Below are positions 1 to 5,440 of a DNA stretch of 21,567 nucleotides, piece by piece. The notes beneath the pieces are model-generated. The model was not told where the DNA came from and made no database searches. It saw nothing but the letters and a program-made list of their open reading frames with translations. Within the stretch, counting starts at the first letter, position 1. Each line of letters starts with the position of its first letter. The position numbers were made by a program, and so were the translations under genes. Location of the stretch: positions 1 to 21,567 of IMG/VR virus record IMGVR_UViG_3300042905_002479; one strand, 5' to 3'. This stretch comes from a virus.

Positions 1-159
1 GCTGATGTAGTCCACTCCCTTTTGGGACTTCTGTTTCCAGCCCGCCACATCAAGGTTCACACCATTGATCATGACCTTACCCTTGTGGGTGGGGGCTTTG
101 GGGTTATCACTTTTGTTCGGGAACAAAGCTCCCGAATTGTCTTTTTGTTGGTTATTCAT
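1..159 (-). CDS. DUF736-like small protein, N-terminal part (cut by window edge)
   Basis: Fifty-three codons are visible, from ATG at 159 to the window edge, so the C-terminus is missing. A polar, Asn/Lys-rich start leads into a segment reading GKVMINGVNLDVAGWKQKS followed by KGVDYIS. This resembles the core of DUF736-type proteins, in which a short beta strand is followed by a conserved A-G-W-K and a K-x-Y-I/L-S block. Members occur in phages and mobile elements and are often linked loosely to DNA metabolism, without an established reaction. It lies 5 bases downstream of the PD-(D/E)XK-like gene on the same strand and is probably co-transcribed with it. The family match is from memory of the motif; the reading frame itself is clear. 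Confidence 0.6.
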   Translation of the reverse strand, partial: MNNQQKDNSGALFPNKSDNPKAPTHKGKVMINGVNLDVAGWKQKSQKGVDYIS

Positions 160-164
160 ATAGT

Positions 165-620
165 TTATTTTTTTATTATCTCTTCACTAATGGCCAGCAG
201 ATCCACGGTGGGAACTACGGTCATCAGATCTTTTCTACCAGTTCTCTGGTAAAGTCTATAGACAGTGGGCTTCAAGCTTTGTTCACTATTTTCTGTCATC
301 CCTTCGATAAATGGCATGAGGGTTCGGCGTTTGACCACAATCCAATAGGAACGTGTTTCAAAGACGATGTAGTCGGCTTCTCCATAGAGCCAACCAAGTT
401 CCCCGTGGACATTGCGTAGCTCCACATAGTGCATGCGATCTGTGGGTTCGGGGTCATCCCGCCTCCACTTCTTCATCGCCTTAACATCATACCTTTTTCC
501 GTCTGATTCCACATCCCAATGTTCTTCCATATCCTGCTCTGGTGTGGAGAAATGAGGATTGGTTAGCAGTTCAGCAAAGCGTTGTTCAGCGCGCTGCCCG
601 ACCTCATAGCATGTGTTCAT
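165..620 (-). CDS. PD-(D/E)XK nuclease-like phage protein
   Basis: A 151-residue protein if it starts at ATG 620. A TTG at 656 would add 12 residues but overlap the upstream gene by 29 bases, so ATG is preferred. An N-terminal helix (YEVGQRAEQRF) is followed by HWDVESDGKRYDVKAMKKW, giving the D-x(n)-V-K pattern of a PD-(D/E)XK fold. Next comes VELRNVHGELGWLYGEADYI with further acidic residues and a YWIVVKRRTL strand. This arrangement is common in small phage proteins related to resolvase-type or restriction-type nucleases, where the Asp and Lys would bind metal at the active site. The nuclease activity is inferred and substrate is unknown; a catalytically inactive DNA-binding relative is possible. 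It is near the distal end of the minus-strand operon. Confidence 0.6.
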   Translation of the reverse strand: MNTCYEVGQRAEQRFAELLTNPHFSTPEQDMEEHWDVESDGKRYDVKAMKKWRRDDPEPTDRMHYVELRNVHGELGWLYGEADYIVFETRSYWIVVKRRTLMPFIEGMTENSEQSLKPTVYRLYQRTGRKDLMTVVPTVDLLAISEEIIKK

Positions 621-627
621 TGATGCG

Positions 628-834
628 TTAGACAGCTTGGCGTTTAAGATGTTCAAAGTTTTTCGCAGCCCACATCATGGCCTCGCCATCGTTGCCCACA
701 TCCTTGGCCCACAAGCAATTATCGCTCACCACTCCGCATTCCTGAAGAATATTCATAACATCACACTCGTTGGCAAAGCGGGCCTTGATCCAATTCTCTA
801 GCTTGTTACCAGTAGAAGAATGAGTAGATGCCAT
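628..834 (-). CDS. Hypothetical protein, 68 residues
   Basis: ATG at 834, TGA at 628. It is a soluble, mixed-charge protein with no membrane segment. It has three cysteines spread through the chain and a tryptophan/methionine-rich stretch (EAMMWAAKNFEHL). I recognise no domain. Its first 29 bases overlap the end of the 30-residue membrane peptide gene at 806-898 in another frame, and it ends 7 bases before the likely start of the PD-(D/E)XK-like gene. No Shine-Dalgarno site precedes it, so initiation probably depends on coupling with the overlapping upstream reading frame. It is supported mainly by tight packing and plausible composition. Confidence 0.5.
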   Translation of the reverse strand: MASTHSSTGNKLENWIKARFANECDVMNILQECGVVSDNCLWAKDVGNDGEAMMWAAKNFEHLKRQAV

Positions 835-898
835 AGAAAGTAAAGACCCAGAAGAATAGTGAGAAGATAATTGAGATGGCTAGGACTACAGGATTCAT
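806..898 (-). CDS. Single-pass membrane peptide, 30 residues
   Basis: ATG at 898 overlaps the stop of the preceding peptide gene (ATGA), and TAA is at 806-808. The product is almost wholly hydrophobic and aromatic: an MNPVVLAISIIFSLFFWVFT core, then a Tyr/Phe/Trp-rich tail. It should span the membrane once with almost no soluble part. It is the last of three consecutive coupled peptide genes of nearly identical size, and its own 3' end overlaps the next gene by 29 bases. Small phage membrane peptides of this type can be holin-like, superinfection-exclusion or host-takeover factors, but nothing here decides which. Three coupled ORFs of the same character argue against chance. Confidence 0.5.
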   Translation of the reverse strand: MNPVVLAISIIFSLFFWVFTFYGIYSFFYW

Positions 899-984
899 CG
901 CGGGTTGATAACATCCTTGAGAATTTTTAGACCGACCAATGCCAAAACAATCCAAAGCCCGTAAGCCAAGAGATAGTCGATCAT
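895..984 (-). CDS. Single-pass membrane peptide, 29 residues
   Basis: ATG at 984 overlaps the TGA of the preceding gene (ATGA), and its own TGA overlaps the next ATG in the same way. The sequence begins MIDYLLAYGLWIVLALVGLK and ends with a short basic/polar tail. This gives one transmembrane helix, probably with the C-terminus in the cytoplasm by the positive-inside rule. No Shine-Dalgarno site precedes it, so translation is likely coupled to the upstream gene. Too short for family recognition; the double 4-base overlap is the main evidence that it is real. Confidence 0.55.
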   Translation of the reverse strand: MIDYLLAYGLWIVLALVGLKILKDVINPR

Positions 985-1073
985 AGGTCTTTATCCAAAA
1001 ACTTGCCTGTTGTTTTCATGTTTGCCCAGAACGTCAGGGCAAAGATACATAGTATCGTTGTTAGTGCTTCCAT
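981..1073 (-). CDS. Single-pass membrane peptide, 30 residues
   Basis: ATG at 1073 follows a U-rich run directly, and TGA at 981-983 overlaps the next ATG. The product has an N-terminal hydrophobic helix (MEALTTILCIFALTFWANMK) and a basic, polar C-terminal tail of about ten residues. It is the first of three coupled membrane-peptide genes. A GC-rich hairpin with a T-run ends exactly at its start codon, so its expression probably depends on reading through, or initiating after, that structure. No Shine-Dalgarno site is present. Function unknown. Confidence 0.55.
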   Translation of the reverse strand: MEALTTILCIFALTFWANMKTTGKFLDKDL

Positions 1074-1107
1074 AAAAAAGATAGGGAGGAGGCTAGTGCC
1101 TCCCCCC
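1074..1107 (-). terminator. Probable intrinsic terminator or attenuator abutting a start codon
   Basis: Bases 1084-1093 can pair with 1098-1107 in a 10-position stem with one mismatch (1087 against 1104) and a 4-base loop. On the minus strand the stem is followed by TATC and six T residues (1079-1074), then immediately by the ATG at 1073. A stable GC stem plus U-tract is the classic rho-independent pattern. The position suggests it separates the upstream block (1136 and higher) from the downstream peptide cluster, perhaps with partial read-through. Confidence 0.65.
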
Positions 1108-1135
1108 ATTTATTTCTGTAGTTTGAACCCGTTGT

Positions 1136-1276
1136 CTACAGAAAAAGATACGCAAACCAGCGGCACAACCCGAAACAGTTGGGTTTATCCTGTTTCGTTT
1201 TGGGACACGGGGCGTAGCCAATTCCACCATAAGGCCCGTAGACAATGCCGAATCCATTAGTGTAGTAGTGATTCAA
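1136..1276 (-). CDS. Gly/Tyr-rich small protein, TTG start, 46 residues
   Basis: No ATG frame occupies this stretch. A TTG at 1276 is preceded by a full AAGGAGGT (1286-1293) with 9-base spacing and opens a 46-codon frame ending TAG at 1136. The product has an N-terminal Gly/Tyr-rich half (HYYTNGFGIVYGPYGGIGY) and a C-terminal half with three cysteines, a basic Pro/Lys segment and a hydrophobic aromatic end (CRWFAYLFL). No family is recognised. The match to anti-Shine-Dalgarno is one of the very few strong sites in the window, so the start choice is well supported even though the codon is TTG. It lies between a two-helix membrane protein gene and the terminator at 1074-1107. Confidence 0.55.
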   Translation of the reverse strand: MNHYYTNGFGIVYGPYGGIGYAPCPKTKQDKPNCFGLCRWFAYLFL

Positions 1277-1285
1277 TTCCTTTCC

Positions 1286-1293
1286 ACCTCCTT
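1286..1293 (-). promoter_or_regulatory. Strong Shine-Dalgarno site for the TTG-start gene
   Basis: The minus strand reads AAGGAGGT, fully complementary to the 16S rRNA 3' end core, nine bases before TTG 1276. Most genes in the window lack such a site, and here it decides the start codon. Confidence 0.7.
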
Positions 1294-1327
1294 TCTGTAA
1301 AAGAACGAAGCTGGAATTATACCAGAA

Positions 1328-1486
1328 TTACTTAGTTCCGTAAAGCGTTACCCAAAGTAATCCCCATTGGGAGAAACAATATCCTCCCCAAATGACTGAT
1401 AGGGCGATGTTTCCGCGAATTGCCTGCTCTAGAGCAACGATTCCGTAACATATTCCCACCGCCCCGATCAGCCAAATACTGGTCAT
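1328..1486 (-). CDS. Two-helix membrane protein, 52 residues
   Basis: ATG at 1486 overlaps the TGA of the upstream gene (ATGA), and TAA is at 1328. The product has two hydrophobic segments: about residues 4-20 (IWLIGAVGICYGIVAL) and about 28-49 (ALSVIWGGYCFSQWGLLWVTLY). They are separated by a short polar turn containing Glu, Gln and Arg. This gives a hairpin membrane topology with very short ends. Similar small two-helix proteins are common in phage genomes as unannotated genes; a holin-like or membrane-modifying role is possible but unproven. A 72-residue frame on the same strand covers part of this region but has an unlikely Lys/Arg-rich composition. Confidence 0.65.
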   Translation of the reverse strand: MTSIWLIGAVGICYGIVALEQAIRGNIALSVIWGGYCFSQWGLLWVTLYGTK

Positions 1487-1722
1487 TTTTCTTCTTCTTT
1501 GGGTTGTGTTTCGGGCGCAAGCTGCTCAACCATTTCCTTGGCCCCTTCAAAGGTCATCAGGATATCGGCAGTAGCCTCGTTTTTCTCACCCTGAATCATC
1601 AGGATGTTGTCCGTTCCTCCGTTGAGAAGTGTATAGCCCTTGGCAATGTATGCCTTGTCTACACGTTCTTGGAGGCTATCGGGGGCCAGCGGGCTGGCAG
1701 TTTGTTCAGTTTGTTCGCTCAT
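1483..1722 (-). CDS. Hypothetical acidic protein, 79 residues
   Basis: ATG at 1722 overlaps the stop of the upstream gene (ATGA), and its own TGA overlaps the next ATG. The N-terminus is polar and probably disordered (MSEQTEQTASPLAPDS). A compact middle follows (ERVDKAYIAKGYTLLNGGTD, then a NILMIQGEKNEA strand), and the C-terminus is Glu/Lys/Pro-rich. No domain recognised. Composition and coupling at both ends support a real cytoplasmic protein. Confidence 0.65.
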   Translation of the reverse strand: MSEQTEQTASPLAPDSLQERVDKAYIAKGYTLLNGGTDNILMIQGEKNEATADILMTFEGAKEMVEQLAPETQPKEEEK

Positions 1723-1943
1723 AAGTTGGTTTGATAATTTTCGCTAAAGCGGACGAAGATGTCTCCGTCCATGTACATATGGTCGAGGTGGACTGGCTCT
1801 TTGTCAACCCTCCACAGAAACATTGCTGATCCGAATTCTCCCACCCGTTCAGTGGTGATATAGCCTTCTTGGTCTTTTTCAAAGTCCGAATATTCCCTCC
1901 AGCCAGTTATCCATTCAAATACCCTAGCCAATTGGTTGCTCAT
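1719..1943 (-). CDS. Hypothetical protein, 74 residues
   Basis: The preferred start is ATG 1943, giving MSNQLARVFEWITGWREYSD at the N-terminus. A TTG at 1979 would overlap the deaminase stop in a TTGA arrangement matching the tight packing of the neighbours, so the longer 86-residue form cannot be excluded. The protein is small, acidic and rich in aromatic residues (FEWITGWREY, MFLWRVD, MYMDGDIFVRF), with alternating strands that suggest a compact beta fold. No family recognised. The end overlaps the 79-residue gene by four bases. Confidence 0.6.
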   Translation of the reverse strand: MSNQLARVFEWITGWREYSDFEKDQEGYITTERVGEFGSAMFLWRVDKEPVHLDHMYMDGDIFVRFSENYQTNL

Positions 1944-1975
1944 GGAGAACAATAAAGATGTGGATTGTCTGGATG

Positions 1976-2422
1976 TCAAGAGAAAATAACACTAACCCCC
2001 GCCTCATCAAACATTTGTAGAGCGGCTTTGAAGGAATTGGCCCAGCGTTCATAACTATCCAAATGGGCGTTGAATGGGCAGTAAACCTCTTTTATCCCAG
2101 CTTGGATAATTGATGACGCACAATGGGCGCAGGGCTGGAAGGGCCATACAAAAATAGAATAGTCTTTAAGTGGTTCTTTGGCCGACAAGATGGCGTTCAT
2201 TTCGGCGTGGATTGTGTAGAGCAACTTAACCTCCCTATTGGTGATTCGGTGATTGCCATCATCCACTCCGCGAGGGAAGCCATTAAATCCTATGGATGCT
2301 ATGGTTCGGTCTGGTCGGACAATAACCGCTCCAACTTGTGACGAAGGATCTTTGCTCCATGTGGACACCTCTTCGGCCAACTTGATAAATCGCCCCTGCC
2401 ACTTAATGTTAATTGTTGCCAT
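1976..2422 (-). CDS. Deoxycytidylate (dCMP) deaminase-like protein
   Basis: A 148-residue zinc-dependent deaminase of the cytidine/deoxycytidylate superfamily. ATG 2422 is chosen over a TTG nine bases upstream. The core motifs are visible: H-A-E at residues 72-74 (zinc-binding His, catalytic Glu) and P-C-A-H-C at 97-101 (two zinc-binding Cys). SSQVGAVIV near residues 27-35 and GFNGFPRG at 45-52 are typical of phage dCMP deaminases. The expected reaction is dCMP to dUMP plus ammonia, supplying precursor for dTMP synthesis during phage replication. No thymidylate synthase is in the window. The length is usual for the family. The gene overlaps its upstream neighbour by 14 bases and belongs to the minus-strand operon. 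Confidence 0.85.
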   Translation of the reverse strand: MATINIKWQGRFIKLAEEVSTWSKDPSSQVGAVIVRPDRTIASIGFNGFPRGVDDGNHRITNREVKLLYTIHAEMNAILSAKEPLKDYSIFVWPFQPCAHCASSIIQAGIKEVYCPFNAHLDSYERWANSFKAALQMFDEAGVSVIFS

Positions 2423-2675
2423 CAACTTCAAATCCTTGGTTTTCCAGTTTCTTCACCATGTTGGCAATCATGGTGGATTTCAGCTTGCGCTCATAGCTAT
2501 CTTTAGATCTCCACATCTTGACTTCCGAAATTAGTAGATCAATTGAGATAATCGGGCTTTCTCCTTCAAATGTTTGATATTCGGAGAGTAGTTGCTTGAT
2601 CTCTTCAAGTTGGCTACATGAAGGGCATGGGACATATTCTTTGCCATTAAGCCCGTTGTTCATTAGATCAATCAT
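2409..2675 (-). CDS. Hypothetical protein with one CxxC motif, 88 residues
   Basis: ATG at 2675 overlaps the end of the upstream gene by 8 bases; an ATG at 2663 is an alternative start. Near the N-terminus is YVPCPSCSQLEEIKQLLSEY, a single C-P-x-C pair leading into a helix. Only one Cys pair is present, so a full zinc ribbon would need a partner chain. The remainder is helical and basic (KMWRSKDSYERKLKSTMIANMV). A DNA-associated or protein-protein role is plausible but nothing identifies it. It sits between the zincin-like gene and the dCMP deaminase. Confidence 0.6.
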   Translation of the reverse strand: MIDLMNNGLNGKEYVPCPSCSQLEEIKQLLSEYQTFEGESPIISIDLLISEVKMWRSKDSYERKLKSTMIANMVKKLENQGFEVDGNN

Positions 2676-3240
2676 AGTACGGATCGGTAAGCTTGCTAGG
2701 GGGAAATAATGCGGTCTTTAGGGGGATGATTTTTTCGGGCATCTGCGTCCAGATCCTTGTGGTCTCGTAGCTCTTCTTACACCACTTGCGATTGTTGAAC
2801 ATCCAATGGTAGCCCAAGATATAGGCGTTGGCCATCTGGGCATATTCCTTGAGATTTACTGGAAGCTTGTTGCGGGCAATCTTGCGGACGGACCTCATCT
2901 CACAATCCCACTCCAGTTCAATAACAAGACGAATATACTTGTCCACATAGTCTACCCGCTTGCCAGCCAACCATTCGTCCACCTTGCCAAGAGCGTCTTC
3001 TTTATTTTTGTGCCACTTGGGTCTTTGGGTCTGCTGGTCGAGATGGCAAGTCTCATGGACAAAGACATCTAGCCATGTGGATACGGGGCGCTTTGTGGCG
3101 ATGCGAAGCTCTTTGTCATCCGCCCAGCCGACAGAGGTGGCCTTGCCCGTGATGAGATATTTTTGGGGAACGAAAGTTAATTTAAACTTTCGATATTTGA
3201 GGATGGCCCGCCCCAAAAAGTTGATCGTTGCTTGATCCAT
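2668..3240 (-). CDS. Zincin-like putative metalloprotease (HExxH)
   Basis: A 190-residue protein with H-E-T-C-H at residues 62-66 in the helix WLDVFVHETCHLDQQ, matching the HExxH zinc-binding signature. Glu63 would be the general base. A third ligand could be Glu110 or Glu114 in VIELEWDCEMRS, as in gluzincin-like folds. The preceding ELRIATKRP strand is where the edge strand usually lies. There is no signal peptide, so it should act in the cytoplasm; phage relatives include SprT-like and other minimal zincins with mostly unknown targets. The C-terminal third is basic and aromatic with a tryptophan-rich region (GYHWMFNNRKW). It starts by sharing one base with the stop of the upstream gene (TAATG). 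Confidence 0.65.
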   Translation of the reverse strand: MDQATINFLGRAILKYRKFKLTFVPQKYLITGKATSVGWADDKELRIATKRPVSTWLDVFVHETCHLDQQTQRPKWHKNKEDALGKVDEWLAGKRVDYVDKYIRLVIELEWDCEMRSVRKIARNKLPVNLKEYAQMANAYILGYHWMFNNRKWCKKSYETTRIWTQMPEKIIPLKTALFPPSKLTDPYYD

Positions 3241-3422
3241 TAGTCTTCTTGGACATCTTCTTCTTCAACTTGTTCAAACAACCTTCTGATAGGATTGTCG
3301 CAAAAGCCCTCTTCTTGTTCTGGGAATGGCATCAGAACACCCGTGTCATCGTAGGCGACTTTTAGATCAGCATCAAAATCTCGCTGGTTCATTTGGCCCC
3401 ATACTACGCCTAATTTTCCCAT
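3240..3422 (-). CDS. Hypothetical acidic protein, 60 residues
   Basis: ATG at 3422 lies inside the last codons of the homing-nuclease-like gene, overlapping it by 13 bases. TAA at 3240-3242 overlaps the next ATG. The protein is strongly acidic, with a Glu/Asp-rich C-terminal tail (EQVEEEDVQED) and a central VAYDDTGVLMPFPEQEEGF stretch. No domain recognised. Acidic tails of this kind occur in DNA-mimic or partner-binding phage proteins, but that is only a suggestion. Confidence 0.55.
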   Translation of the reverse strand: MGKLGVVWGQMNQRDFDADLKVAYDDTGVLMPFPEQEEGFCDNPIRRLFEQVEEEDVQED

Positions 3423-4564
3423 CCTTCAATAATGTTTGATAGGGTTCTTGAATTTTTACTATACCACTTTCCGTCAAATACTTTTAAAACAACGCTGGGA
3501 TGGTATTTCGCCATCCTTTTGATTTTGGTTTTGCTTGCGGCGTCCATCCAGCCTTTGACTTCGTGATACTCAGTAGAGCCATCATTGTTGGTTACTTTGA
3601 AGTCTGGAAGATACGAGACACATCCGCGCTTAATGCCTTCAAACCAAAACGTTTCTGGTTCGTGAGACCAGTCTTTGATAAGCCCTTGGTTTTTCTGGAA
3701 CTCTAAATATCTGGCATAGTTTGCCTCCCAGCGGGATCTGTAAAACTTTCTTTTTCCGCCAATCTCCCTCCACGCAGCCCTCCATGTTCCTCGACCTTTC
3801 AATGGCGTCAAGCTGCCGTATCTTTTTAATCTTGTTTTGAGTTGGCGAATGACTCGCTCTCTTGGAACCTTTTTCCCCATTTGATTCTTTGACATGTTGT
3901 CTTTTGCTTCTTGGGTGTGTTTTTTTCCAAGCATGCCGCGAGGATGTGGATTGTTTTTGTGCCACTCTTTGCTTCGTTCACTCATCGCCAATCTGGCTTC
4001 AATTGCGTGACTTTTTCCAAGAAATCCATTTTTCCCACCACTGGCAAAGTATTCTTTGAGCGGTTTAACCATTTTTTCGCCGCCCTCAATCTCAAAGCGT
4101 TTCTTTTGGCCTATAGACAAGTTTTTCTTGTGTGCGTCAGAAAACGTCCAAGGCGCTGTTTTTGGATCGGAGCATCCATACCTAGAGGCTTTTATTGCGA
4201 CAGATGCGTGGGTTCTGCCCATACCCTTGGCTAATTCATGCAAGCAAAAGTCTTTCGCTGGCGTGTTCTTGTAATAATCTATTACCTTTTGCTTTTCTTC
4301 TTCTGTCCACTTTGCGTTGTTTAGTCTGTATCCAGCTTTATTGAGTCGGTCTTTTACAGTTTGTCCACGCACCCCGTAAATCTTGCCGACCTTGTGGACG
4401 CTTCCAAGTTCTTGATATTTTTCCCATAATTCCATGACTTGATTATGCCCAGCGTTGGAAAGATTGTCAATATCAAGTTTGTGCTGAAGTCGCTTTTTTA
4501 TAACATCGATACGCTCATAGACTCCTTTCTTTGTTTCTACATAGCCTGCGGGGATGGCGTTCAT
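3410..4564 (-). CDS. Homing-type endonuclease: HTH plus NUMOD3 repeats plus PD-(D/E)XK domain
   Basis: A 384-residue multidomain protein. Residues about 40-80 form a helix-turn-helix (VHKVGKIYGVRGQTVKDRL), and 84-130 are Myb/SANT- or HTH-like (KWTEEEKQKVIDYY...). Residues about 140-232 hold two or three NUMOD3-like DNA-binding repeats, two with the F/M-L-G-K-x-H motif (FLGKSHAIEARLAMSERSKE and MLGKKHTQEAKDNMSKNQMG). Residues about 275-365 look like a PD-(D/E)XK nuclease: Glu280, P-D at 320-321, then E-V-K at 335-337, close to phage DUF1064-type sequences. NUMOD repeats are hallmarks of free-standing homing endonucleases, usually with GIY-YIG or HNH catalytic domains; the pairing here is less usual. 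The start shares ATGA with the upstream gene. The stretch looks more AT-rich than its neighbours, fitting a mobile gene. Target site unknown. Confidence 0.7.
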   Translation of the reverse strand: MNAIPAGYVETKKGVYERIDVIKKRLQHKLDIDNLSNAGHNQVMELWEKYQELGSVHKVGKIYGVRGQTVKDRLNKAGYRLNNAKWTEEEKQKVIDYYKNTPAKDFCLHELAKGMGRTHASVAIKASRYGCSDPKTAPWTFSDAHKKNLSIGQKKRFEIEGGEKMVKPLKEYFASGGKNGFLGKSHAIEARLAMSERSKEWHKNNPHPRGMLGKKHTQEAKDNMSKNQMGKKVPRERVIRQLKTRLKRYGSLTPLKGRGTWRAAWREIGGKRKFYRSRWEANYARYLEFQKNQGLIKDWSHEPETFWFEGIKRGCVSYLPDFKVTNNDGSTEYHEVKGWMDAASKTKIKRMAKYHPSVVLKVFDGKWYSKNSRTLSNIIEGWEN

Positions 4565-4782
4565 GGATTCGGGATTTCATTTAAGTATTTTTCAGCATCT
4601 TCTTTATATCTAAAATAAGGTGCGTATTTGTAGATCCACTTAGGCCCGATACCAACTTCTTCAAAGTTTTTCCAAAATAACCATTTTTTGTATTGAGGGT
4701 AGTAAACAGTAATTTCCTGCCATTTTTTATCTAAGTAGCGAAAGTAAGCCTCCTGTTTTACTTCTTGAATTCTGTATTTCAT
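4561..4782 (-). CDS. Hypothetical protein, 73 residues, aromatic-rich
   Basis: ATG 4782 overlaps the stop of the upstream gene (ATGA) and is preferred over a GTG nine bases earlier. The product is rich in Tyr, Trp and Lys (KKWQEITVYYPQYKKWLFWK, then GPKWIYKYAPYFRY). No hydrophobic span is long enough for a membrane helix. No family recognised. It lies directly before the homing-type nuclease gene, shares the same AT-rich composition and overlaps it by four bases, so the two may have arrived together. Confidence 0.6.
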   Translation of the reverse strand: MKYRIQEVKQEAYFRYLDKKWQEITVYYPQYKKWLFWKNFEEVGIGPKWIYKYAPYFRYKEDAEKYLNEIPNP

Positions 4783-4946
4783 TGCTTCCACTCATCAGCT
4801 ACTTGTTTCATGGCGGCGTAATGCGAACCTTCCAGTTTGCCAGTCTTTAGCATTTTTTCTTCGGCGCGGTATTCCACTTCTTGGACGAAAACGGAGATCA
4901 CAAGGTTGATTGTTTCGCGATCTATATCTTTAAGTTTCTCTTTCAT
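4779..4946 (-). CDS. Hypothetical helical protein, 55 residues
   Basis: ATG at 4946 and TGA at 4779, with four-base overlaps at both ends. The product is a charged, probably all-helical protein: MKEKLKDIDRETINLVISVF, then EVEYRAEEKMLKTGKLEG and a C-terminal helix. No cysteines and no motif are recognised. Coupling on both sides and a normal amino-acid composition support it as a gene. Confidence 0.6.
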   Translation of the reverse strand: MKEKLKDIDRETINLVISVFVQEVEYRAEEKMLKTGKLEGSHYAAMKQVADEWKQ

Positions 4947-5116
4947 TGCTCAAGCAATACTTCCTCTTTAAGTCTTTCGGCTTCGGGGTCGGGGGCAATG
5001 CACATCATCAATGCTTGGCGGGCCTTCTCCAGTTGCCTTTCTTTCTGCTGTAGCAATACCTCAAACACATCTGGATGGACGGGGTTGATGTTGGAGTAAA
5101 CTCGTCCCACGTTCAT
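4943..5116 (-). CDS. Hypothetical coiled-coil-like protein, 57 residues
   Basis: ATG at 5116 overlaps the stop of the HTH gene (ATGA), and the TGA at 4943 overlaps the next ATG. After a short N-terminus, residues about 15-37 form a charged amphipathic helix (VFEVLLQQKERQLEKARQAL). A Pro-rich break (CIAPDPEAERL) and a second acidic helix follow. It is likely a small dimerising protein. No family recognised. Confidence 0.6.
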   Translation of the reverse strand: MNVGRVYSNINPVHPDVFEVLLQQKERQLEKARQALMMCIAPDPEAERLKEEVLLEQ

Positions 5117-5421
5117 TTCATGATTCCCTCTTGGCGGGCGATGGCCTCAATCTGGCTCACATACTCGCGGGTGCAATTGAATTGCTCGGCAATGGCAGCG
5201 AAGTTCATTTCGGGGTTGGCCATAAGATAGCCCAGCACCTTGAAGGCCCGACCACCATGCATACGCCTCTTGGTCGTGTTTTTGCGCTTGGCCCGAATCC
5301 CATTTTTGCGAAGGGCTTGCGCCATGGCTCCGTATTTGACTCCGTGTTTCTCGGCAAGTTCGCCAATAGTGATTTCGGGGTTTTCTTGAATTTCAGTAGG
5401 TAGGATGGTTGTATCGATCAT
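5113..5421 (-). CDS. Putative DNA-binding regulator with two helix-turn-helix motifs
   Basis: A 102-residue basic protein. Residues about 16-43 read EITIGELAEKHGVKYGAMAQ followed by ALRKNGI, a clear helix-turn-helix. Residues about 72-100 (NFAAIAEQFNCTREYVSQIE) form a second one resembling sigma-region-4 or LuxR-type helices. A basic linker (RAKRKNTTKRR) joins them. It is the first gene behind the promoter at 5441-5471, so it may regulate the minus-strand operon and itself; the 12-base palindrome at 5470-5481 is a possible operator. Start ATG 5421 lies about 20 bases from the -7 element, leaving only a short leader without a Shine-Dalgarno site. Confidence 0.7.
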   Translation of the reverse strand: MIDTTILPTEIQENPEITIGELAEKHGVKYGAMAQALRKNGIRAKRKNTTKRRMHGGRAFKVLGYLMANPEMNFAAIAEQFNCTREYVSQIEAIARQEGIMK

Positions 5422-5440
5422 AAGATTATGTGTTGACTTA

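Noticed and set aside
1332-1550. 72-residue minus-strand frame, Lys/Arg-rich
   Set aside because: It crosses two better-supported frames (79 and 52 residues) joined by an ATGA overlap and has a shadow-frame composition with runs of Lys.
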